DNA of 18,071 nt from Chloromonas sp. AAM2. Its lineage: Eukaryota; Chlorophyta; Chlorophyceae; Chlamydomonadales; Chlamydomonadaceae. Shown piece after piece: positions 1-14,200 of the stretch (within the stretch, counting starts at the first letter, position 1; each line of letters begins with the position of its first letter). The stretch spans positions 1-18,071 of the forward strand of contig QAXH01003019.1 in assembly GCA_004335635.1 (NCBI GenBank), read 5' to 3'. The notes under the pieces are model-generated. The model was not told the origin of the DNA, ran no database searches, and saw only the letters and a program-made list of their open reading frames with translations. The position numbers and the translations under genes are program-made.

Positions 1-449
1 GGTCGAGGCAGAGTGACTGTATGATACATGGCCCAAGGGTGGGTCAGCGAGCACAAGCCCCGGTATACGATTTTCACAGCATCAGGCCACATCGGGATGG
101 CAGGAATGATGTTTGAAGCATTTGTGAGCTTGGAGGCACACATCCAGGGCCTACCAGGCTTAGTCAGCGGATGTGTCACAACGGGCGATTAATGGTAGTA
201 CCAGCTGTGACTTGGAGAGTTTAGAGGTGGAGGCAGGGCATCTCCACAAAGGCTCCAGGGTGCCCAGGGTGCTGCACTAGAGGCAAACCGAGCACAGCTG
301 TGGCGTTGGGTATCAACCATACATTGGTTGCTGTATGGGGCTGTGTAAGGGTTATGTTTGCCATGGTGTGACACATGTGCCCGGCATGCAATGAGCGCAG
401 GTGTCCACTGCTCTGCTAAGTGCCTCCCTGCCCATTGGCAACTGCCAAG
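1..449 (+). other. Intron sequence of SEC23 before the first visible exon
   Basis: I found no reading frame here resembling the SEC23 segment that should precede ARVLSFIGG, so the stretch is read as the 3' part of an intron. It ends in the acceptor ACTGCCAAG at 441-449. That acceptor has A at -3 rather than a pyrimidine, so it is somewhat weak, but it gives the correct phase (one base carried in from the previous exon). Nothing else was recognised. Confidence 0.6.
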
Positions 450-7128
<6,679 letters not shown>

Positions 7129-7570
7129 TCACAATCGCACGCTATGGACAGGAAGCATGTGTTCTACTAAGATCGATATCTCATTCGATGTGCAGCAGCC
7201 TGAAGCGTGACCTCGTTGACTTCCAGACACTTAGCAGTTCTTTTCCTCCTGCAAAGAGTGCATTGTGACTGATCGTAAGCAGCTGGGCATGAGCAGCAAC
7301 CCAAGTGTGAACCTAAGCAGCTTGACACACAGTGTGAAGCTGCCTCTGAGATTGTGTTTCATTCCTGTGCATTAGAGTCAGGTTTGCTCGGTTGCAAGAG
7401 GTCGCTTGCAAGCTTGCAGTGCTTGGGAACCTTCAGCGTGTGAGTTGCAGCAGTGTGTGTCGGTTTACATCGGAAGCGCTTTTTGGCAATATAAGATGAA
7501 GCAATCAGGACTCAAACGCGCATAGCAGACATACATGGATTTCAATCTCCCTGTAACAAGCTCTTGCTTG
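7129..7570 (+). other. SEC23: Probable SEC23 3' untranslated region
   Basis: This is non-coding sequence after the TAG at 7126-7128. The first TGTAA, the usual polyadenylation signal of chlorophycean algae, is at 7552-7556, giving a 3' UTR of about 430-450 nt. The exact cleavage point cannot be seen. No other element was recognised in it. Confidence 0.55.
7552..7556 (+). promoter_or_regulatory. TGTAA polyadenylation signal candidate for SEC23
   Basis: This is the first TGTAA downstream of the SEC23 stop codon. The motif is the established near-upstream poly(A) element in Chlamydomonas and relatives. A second TGTAA at 7828-7832 is an alternative. Confidence 0.5.
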
Positions 7571-8229
7571 AAACCTAAACCAAAGTCGGCCAGCCTGTAC
7601 CATGCATGAATGGTCGAGCGATTCGTAAATTTCCAGAACCACGCATCCACTCCAACCTCAGGGATTTACAACGGAATGATGTATCTGAGTCGCAACAGTG
7701 AATGAGCAGAAGCTGTGAGCATTCCAGATGTTCATCCTCGCGACACCGCCTGTCACAGCATACACACCATAAAAATGCACTGGAACCAATGTGGCAACAG
7801 GGAAGTCGTGGCCACAGGGTTAGGGCGTGTAACATCCTGCATACCGCATTCTGCATCCTGTACTGCCCTGACTGGAGCCCTGACTTGCTCTGTCCATTTG
7901 GAATTTGTAGATGCTCCATCACAGCTGGGGCCCGTAGTAAACCAAGTTGCATCACCCGTGCCTGCTGAGGGCGCGTGAATTCTTTGCAGCACACAAGGGA
8001 ACGTAACGGCCCATCCGGCCCGCCAATGCCCACTGCCACAGCTAGAAATCAGCACGTTAGCCCTGATTGCTTCCTTGGCCGAATCCCCGTCAATTTTCGA
8101 GGTAATCTTGTTAACCATCCACGGACCCACGGACCCAAGCATGTATGACGGGATCACGGCCGGCCTCATGCATCATAACTGTTGTAGTGGTGCTGTCTGG
8201 AAGGCCTCCAAAAGCAGACTGCCAGTTCA

Positions 8230-8575
8230 TGATGTAGATTCATGTAATGCTTTCCCATTGAAACCAACGACTGTGATTTCTTCAAGCGCACGTCAAGTGG
8301 TTAGCTAGACAGAACTCATGCAGGCAGTTTAACCTGTCCTGCAGGCCGATCCTACACTCGGCCATCAGCACCGGATCGTCAGCATACAGCATAACAACCT
8401 GCCCGCCTTCACCGCCTTGGCCTTGCGTAACAACCGCCTTGGCCTTCACACCCTGGTCAGCACATTTGTCATCAATGTCCAGGCGGTCGATGAACAGGCC
8501 AACAACTGTGGAGACAAAGGGTCCCCTTGCTTTACCCCGGTATGGGCTTGGAAAGAGGGCTTAAAAAAACAGCGT
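8230..8575 (-). mobile_element. LINE (non-LTR retrotransposon) reverse-transcriptase fragment, frameshifted
   Basis: On the - strand the sequence reads FQAHTGVKQGDPLSPQ, the conserved RT segment before the catalytic motif. After a frame change it reads GLFIDRLD, then VVMLYADDPVLMA with the YADD catalytic box (+ coordinates ~8375-8386), then LQDRLNCLHEFCLANHLT. After another frame change comes a KKSQSLV / ITVVGFNGKAL segment typical of the region after YADD. At least two frame breaks and a stop show that it is dead. Only the palm/thumb part remains: endonuclease and the upstream RT are missing, and the 5' break is near 8575. The clade cannot be assigned with confidence. Confidence 0.87.
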
Positions 8576-8757
8576 CACTCGTTTCAAAAATGATATCACT
8601 GCGCAGTCTAATTCACGAAACGAGAGCAAAGTAGGCCGGAGCAATTTTCCGTTTCCGATCGGTGCGCAAATTCAACTGTGTCAGTGTTTTGGTCCGGGCC
8701 GTCGTCTCCGGCGCCTCCGCAGCACGTCACCATGGAACAGCGAAACGCAGCAAAAGG

Positions 8758-8780
8758 CATCATCATCATCATCATCATCA
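8758..8780. repeat. (CAT)7 microsatellite
   Basis: Seven CAT units and a partial one, in the intergenic region. In the overlapping + frame they would encode an isoleucine run, which is an argument against that frame being a gene. Confidence 0.95.
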
Positions 8781-9223
8781 GTAAACGGAACAGATATCCG
8801 ATGAGGAGGAGAGTGGTTTCACATTTGCGGCAGACGTACGCGCGTTGTCTGACACAAGACCCCAAGGCTCGAGCTGGTTCAAGTTTGGACTTGGTGTGGA
8901 CGTTCTTTGTGTTTTGGTGCTTGCCGTGTTTTGGCATCTCTTTTTCGCCTAGTTCAAGTTTATAACAATCACGAATTCAAGCAAACCGGTCGTGGCCAGG
9001 TTATGGCCACACATCGTTGTCAAGATATGGTTGACCACTTGCACAGCGCAACGGGAGAAGTACGAGCACACTGTCTGTGTTAGCCTGGCAGGGTAATGAA
9101 TACCGTGCTTTTAAATGATCCAGACCCTAGCAAGTCTGCATCTGTCGACAACGGACAGAACACACAGTTTGCTACGGGGCATGTCACTTTGAGCTCGTCT
9201 CCATAGTGCCACAGTCGCTAAGC

Positions 9224-9228
9224 TTACA
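9224..9228 (-). promoter_or_regulatory. TGTAA polyadenylation signal candidate for the coiled-coil gene
   Basis: TTACA on the + strand, so TGTAA in the - strand transcript. It is the first occurrence downstream of the stop at 9643. Confidence 0.5.
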
Positions 9229-9530
9229 TTTTCAGCTGATGAACTCCAAACAGAAAGTCGCACGCTGCTGTGTGTCCACAGTCAGCTTTCAATGTGACTC
9301 GGCAGCTGCAGCCAGAGCCTGTTGCAAAGCCAATCCTGGAACACTGCTGCCTTAACTGTCAGATAGCTCATACGTGGAGCCGAGTCATCAGTGCAGTCTT
9401 ATACTCGTTCAGTCTCAGCCTGCACTGAGGAACAGGAGTGGCCAACAACAACTAACGTTCCGCTTTCCCACGGCCGCCTGGCATGGAAACGAGTCTTGGG
9501 TCCAAGGCATGCCAGTCACGACCATGCTTT

Positions 9531-9599
9531 CCTTTCTTGCTTAGGTAGGCCAGGGCGGTGCCCATCCCGTTCCGTGTCCTCTTGCGGCTTCCTTGGTGT
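9531..9599 (+). repeat. Dispersed repeat, copy 2 (in 3' UTR of the - strand gene)
   Basis: Same orientation and core as 2351-2421, with a handful of substitutions and small indels by eye. It ends at GGTGT and runs into a clean (CA)16 tract. It lies antisense within the probable 3' UTR of the coiled-coil gene. Confidence 0.75.

Positions 9600-9602
<3 letters not shown>

Positions 9603-9634
<32 letters not shown>
9603..9634. repeat. (CA)16 microsatellite
   Basis: A perfect CA tract of 32 nt, 9 nt beyond the TGA stop of the - strand gene, so the transcript carries a (UG)n run at the start of its 3' UTR. It may be the tail of the adjoining dispersed repeat. Confidence 0.97.
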
Positions 9635-9636
<2 letters not shown>

Positions 9637-9642
9637 CACAAA

Positions 9643-11205
9643 TCACACACGGAACTTCCTAGGTGGCAGCTGCACGCCTGTCATCCTTCGTGCGGCAGGC
9701 TGGGACGCGTTCGGCTCAAAAGCACCAGTCATGCTAGCTGCACGGGCGGGCGGCTGGGCCGTTGGCGGGTGCGGTGCCGGCGGGACAACGGCCGGGCTCG
9801 GTATGGAGTCAGTCGTGGACGCCAGGACGGCACGTGACTGTGGGGTGCAGACACTGCTGATCTTGCTGAGGATGCGCGCCTCGAGGGTGCAGCCGTCCTC
9901 AACGGACACCAGGGCCACGCCAGACCCTGCGCAAGCAAAAGCAAGTGATTCAAACGATCACGAGAACATCCTCTGCTTCCGCACCAAGGCAAAAGGTTGC
10001 TGCAGCAATCATCTACATGACCCTATTCCTCAGCTCAGGAAATTTGCCAATCTTTGCAGCAGTTCTCTACATAATGTTCCCAATCCCTGGAGTCGAGCAA
10101 ATCACTCTTTTACCCTGCTGGGACTGCCACAGCTGCTGCCCACCTCGCGTCTTGGACAGAGGCGTTGCCATGGGCTCGGGAGTGACGGCCGCGCCCTCCT
10201 GCCCGCCCTCCTGCTGCGTCAGGCTAAGCCCCTCAACCTCCTGAGAGGCTCGCCGGCATGCGCTGTTGATCGACTCGAGGAACGTCTCCTGCACAGCACA
10301 TGGCCCACCACCACATGTGAGCCGAAGGCCCGGACCATACACGGAGTCACAAAATCTGACTGCTCTGTGATTTATCATCTCCTGTGCTTGGTCGATTTAG
10401 GGCTTCCGGTCACAGCGGTATCAGTACCTAAGTCACAAGTCACAAGACCGGTACCTCCATCAGTACCTCCAGCACTATGCATTGCTTTGGGCCGTGTCTG
10501 TGCACGGTGCAACGCACCACGCTTCGTTCTGACAGCATGATCTCTAATTCATGTCTCTTAGGTTCAGACAGAGAAGCACAGCAAGCAGTAGTAGGTGTAT
10601 AAAGTTGCTGCGCTTGTCCTTTGCGGGTACGACCTCTCAATACAACAACAGGAGGTTTCACGATTGTGTTCTTGAGCACCTCCTGCAACAGGCCATGCAC
10701 TTCACACGCACACATGTTGTCGCACTTGCCTTGTTGCCCTGCGGCCCATAGACGGTGCCCACGTCACTGCCACGGGCCCTCGCCGCCAGCTTCATGCTGC
10801 GCTGACCGATGGGGGTGGAGAACATGGGGCTCTGCATGGCGGGTGGGCACGCCAAGCACACCTCAGCAGACTCATGTTGAGCATTACAACCATCTCTCAG
10901 TCTTGGGGAAAAAATTGATTACAAAGCATGGCAAGCCGAACATTGTGTGCGCTGCTTGCACGTAGAAATGCTTGTAGCGGCCTGTGCTGTGCAGACTGAA
11001 CACGAGTGCTGTGGTGAGCGTGTGTGGTCACATCAATTAGCCCATGCCTTCCCCCAAACCAAGGGGCCCTGTTTGTTTGCTATGCGCTCCATCCTTTAAA
11101 AATCGTTTTAAATCGACCCCCCCCCACACACACCCACACCTGTGCAAGGGCCATGGGCAGCAGCCTGTCGGTGACCTTGCGCTCGCGGGTGCCCATGGCG
11201 TTCTG
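9643..11205 (-). other. Pro/Ser-rich C-terminal tail with S/T-P sites
   Basis: The last four exons encode about 207 residues with no heptads: NAMGTRERKVTDRLLPMALAQ, then SPMFSTPIGQRSMK, VYGPQGNK, ETFLESINSACRRASQ, TPEPMATPLSK, SVEDGCTLEARILSK, then a Pro-rich stretch (SIPSPAVVPPAPHPP) and a basic end (RRMTGVQLPPRKFRV). The repeated S/T-P pairs, some followed by basic residues, are of the type phosphorylated by CDKs. That fits cell-cycle control but is inference. The tail is likely disordered. Confidence 0.6.
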
Positions 11206-14200
11206 CTCGCCCGTACCCGCCAGCCGCGATCGCACAGCCAGGTACCTTAACTCACACATGCACGCAAACAAAGTGTCGGCGCACATGCACATGCACACAC
11301 ACATTGCGCCAGGCATGCATCCCACAGTCCTGGATCATGCTTGCGCATGCGCAGGTGCCTCAAACTCAACCACACGGGCCGAGGCACAATACCCAGTAGG
11401 TGGTTGCCACCATCAACCGGTACTGCAAACCAACCCTTGTCCCATGGCAGAAAACATGCACCAGATTTCCAAGGCCTCACGCACAGCCCTGCCCACCTCA
11501 CGCACTGCTCCAGATGGAATTTTTCCCGGAGCAAAACTGTCAGCTCAGCACGCATCTCCTCAAGCTCCTGAACCACACACACACACACACAGATAAGGGC
11601 AGCAGTTTTGTCTGTTGGTAACAGCATTGGGCAGCAATGCGCCCTGCCGGTACATGCGCCTGTGCATGGCAGCCCCACCAATCCACAGTGTGCCAAAGTC
11701 CATCACGGGTTTGAGCACTGCTGTCACGTGGATCGGGCCTTGGACGCTACTGCTGTGGCGCAAGCAGCTGCGGGCTACTGCGATATAACGTGTCTATAAG
11801 TTCAAAATGTGTGCAAGGAATTTGAGCAGCGTTTGTACAGCTGCGGTGAAGATGCATTTCGTGGGCCTCATTGGTGGCGAGCCTTGCGTTGTGTAGCGGG
11901 GCTCACACAAACCCAGTGACGGAAGTACTGTGGCATGTGAGTGCGCACTGGCTGGTGAGCATGAATACTCAAGTAAAAGATGTGATCACGTACTGTGCTA
12001 TTGAGCGAGTCTACTAAAGTCAAAGTCACTGCCATGAATACTCAATCCGAAGGCACTTTCAATGAAGTATGTACGTTTAAGAGCTGGCATCCATGTTGCG
12101 TGTGATCGCACACTGTTTTACTATGTTGAATGGTCAGTAGCTGTCGAGGAGCTACGAAATTCAAGCATGTGATTAGGCTCCGTTGGTAGAGAGCCAGCTG
12201 GCAGTCAGTTGTGTAGCGGGACATGATTTGCTGACTACTTACCAGCACTTGCTGTTGCGTGTGACGGCGCCAGTCAAGTGTAAGGCGTGCGATCACATAC
12301 CGTATAGACCATATCTCATCCCGCAGGGGGCAAAATGACATTTAATAGAAACGGTCCTGCAGGTCCCGCACCCATGCCAGAACATGAACTATTTTCCACA
12401 GGCGTCCCGCAGACGCCGCCAGACATTATTATAATCTTGCGCAGCCTTCCCGCGGCCGTTGTTGCCGCGCTAAATGGCTTCGCGCACGGCAGGCGCGATG
12501 GGCAAAGTCTCTGCATTAAGGCGGACTTGAGAATTGTTGCATCAAACACTGCAAACTGCTAAACCAGATGAAAATGCAGACAAGCACATAGCTTGTACAA
12601 AGCTTGATGTACAAAGCTTGTTTAGTACATGGATGCACATAGATGGAGTAACATGGAGACGTTATTTGATCAATTGCTTGCATGTCTGCTTGTGTGCGTG
12701 CATTATGAAGGTGATGACACTGAAGACCTTGTGAGCCTGGGAAGCAGCCGGCCGCAGGCCGGAGTTATCTGCATGTCCACGCGAACATCTTGAAGCCTTT
12801 TACTTCCCGCAGCGCGATGTGACGAGGCGTTTTATTTCCCGCAGCGTGAAAAAACATCAATAACATTCCCCGCAGTCTTCCCGCAGCGTGGAAAAAAAAT
12901 CAATAAAATTTCCCGCAAACCTTTCGCAAAAGGCCAAAAATGGGGTTTTCGACCCCGCACCCCCTAACAGCCAATTATTTATTGCGGGATGAGATATGGT
13001 CTATACGGTAATGTGCTGGTGAGTGTGTCTGCTCAAACCAAACTCAAGTGTGAATACGGTTGAAAGCCAACATCAGCCGTACCTGTTTGAGCCTGAGGTG
13101 GTACTGGATCTTCTGTTTGTTGTTGTTGTGGCCCAGCACACCGGGTGCAGCGGGCGCCTTGAGGTTGCTGCCCACTAGGTCCCTGCGGGGTAAGGCGCGC
13201 GCGCGTGTGTGTGTGTGTGTGTGTTGGTGTATTTCTGTGTGTGTGGGCAACAGGGAATTCAGCCGGGTCCTTAGGAACTGCGTCTGACCATGCAGCCCTC
13301 TTTGGATACCTTTGAATGGCTCGTGTGCAAGAGCTCCAGAATTCCGGAGCGTATGGTTCGGTTCACGATCGCAAAACCGCCACGGCGACTAAGTCCACAT
13401 TCACAAGCACCGCCATGGCGTCTTCTGACCATCCAGAACGTGGTGGTTGGATACCACACTATGACAGGAACAATGGTGTCAACAGGCGGGGCAGGCCATT
13501 TCCGACGTCGCATGAACCCGGAACGAGACGTAGCTCAGAGAAATGAGCCTGATTGGTCGCCGCATCGCCTCCACATTTGAATCAGCATGGAAAGAGCCAA
13601 ATACCTTGAGTCAAGTTTTCATACGCCATACGCCATGGCAGCCCTACAGCCCTACATCATGCATGCAGGACAAGCCATACAGCTCTGCATACCATGCCAG
13701 CCGTGCATGCTGTGACAGCCATGCAGCCCTGCAATCATGCGTGGAGGTCAAGCTCCCTGCTGCAGGCTTGCCCTTAAACCCGGAAAACTGCGGTAGTTCT
13801 TCATTTTCTTCCCCTCTCCTCCCTTTCCCCTCCTTTCCCCCCTTCCCTTTCCCCTCCTTCCTTGCCCACACACCCGGGGACAAACCCGTGTGTGTGTGTG
13901 TGTGTGTGTGAGCGCAGGCCCACGCAGACTCAAGTATCCATCATTGTCACCCATTGTGCATCACCTCTATCACATGGCAACCGCATTTGCCCAAAGCATC
14001 CTAGTGTTCTGCTTGATTATCCGCATGCTCCTGACTCTGGCAACCGGGCCCACGCATAATCATCCGCCGCCTGCGCTGATGGTAAATGCCCAGTGTGTCG
14101 TACAAGGCGCAAACGCGACCACAATGTGAACAACACTTGGACGTATTTGTTATTGGTGACTACCTGACCTAAGGGTGTGCGGGGTCATTCACCGACTGCG

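Larger units (their letters stand above)
7571..9209. other. Convergent intergenic region
   Basis: This is the space between the probable poly(A) sites of SEC23 (+) and the coiled-coil gene (-). It holds the LINE reverse-transcriptase remnant (8230-8575) and a (CAT)7 run (8758-8780). The open frames at 7575-8169 (- strand) and 8678-8965 (+ strand) have no recognisable domain and are not called as genes. No tRNA or other RNA gene was recognised. Confidence 0.55.
9210..9642 (-). other. Probable 3' untranslated region of the coiled-coil gene
   Basis: This is non-coding sequence after the TGA at 9645-9643 (- strand). It contains the (CA)16 run (read GT on the transcript) directly after the stop and copy 2 of the dispersed repeat. 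The first TGTAA on the - strand is at 9228-9224, so the 3' UTR would be about 420-440 nt, similar in size to that of the facing SEC23 gene. Confidence 0.5.
12300..13008 (+). mobile_element. 709-bp TIR DNA transposon with TA target duplication
   Basis: Perfect 26-bp terminal inverted repeats (12300-12325 and 12983-13008, starting CCGTATAGACCATATCTCAT) are flanked by TA on both sides (12298-12299, 13009-13010). The interior has one short frame (12335-12562), a duplicated 13-mer (12594 and 12608) and a cluster of CCCGCAG motifs near the right end. It is too short for a full transposase, so it is probably non-autonomous. The TA duplication fits Tc1/mariner-like or other TA-targeting families; I do not assign one. 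It sits in intron 7 of the coiled-coil gene. The perfect termini imply fairly recent activity. Confidence 0.85.
11568..13082 (-). other. Intron 7 of the coiled-coil gene (1.5 kb)
   Basis: Besides the TIR element (12300-13008), the intron holds a coding-looking - strand stretch at about 11627-11745 (PVMDFGTLWIGGAAMHRRMY) that I cannot place in any family. The rest (11765-12297) shows no recognised feature. Flanking exons are both phase 0 and join without any extra exon. Confidence 0.6.

Noticed and set aside
7575..8169. Two overlapping - strand frames (138 and 154 codons) downstream of the LINE fragment
   Set aside because: I looked for the C-terminal part of the LINE protein or a host gene and found no recognisable motif. 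The overlap of two frames suggests chance.
8678..8965. 95-codon + strand frame with poly-Ile and hydrophobic end
   Set aside because: The Ile run is a translated (CAT)7 microsatellite and the frame has no conserved features.
9731..10540. Longest open frame of the window on the + strand (269 codons)
   Set aside because: It lies opposite exons 11 and 12 of the - strand gene and crosses introns. The - strand exons have matching phases and splice sites, and the + translation has no recognisable domain.
11024..11596. 190-codon + strand frame
   Set aside because: It is antisense to exons 8 and 9 of the coiled-coil gene and contains CA-repeat-derived His/Thr runs. No domain or conserved feature.
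12174..12194. tRNA D-arm or box A-like sequence (TAGGCTCCGTTGGTAGAGAG), possible tRNA or tRNA-derived SINE
   Set aside because: No box B (GGTTCGANTCC) within the expected distance, no acceptor stem or anticodon arm, and an extra base in the A box.
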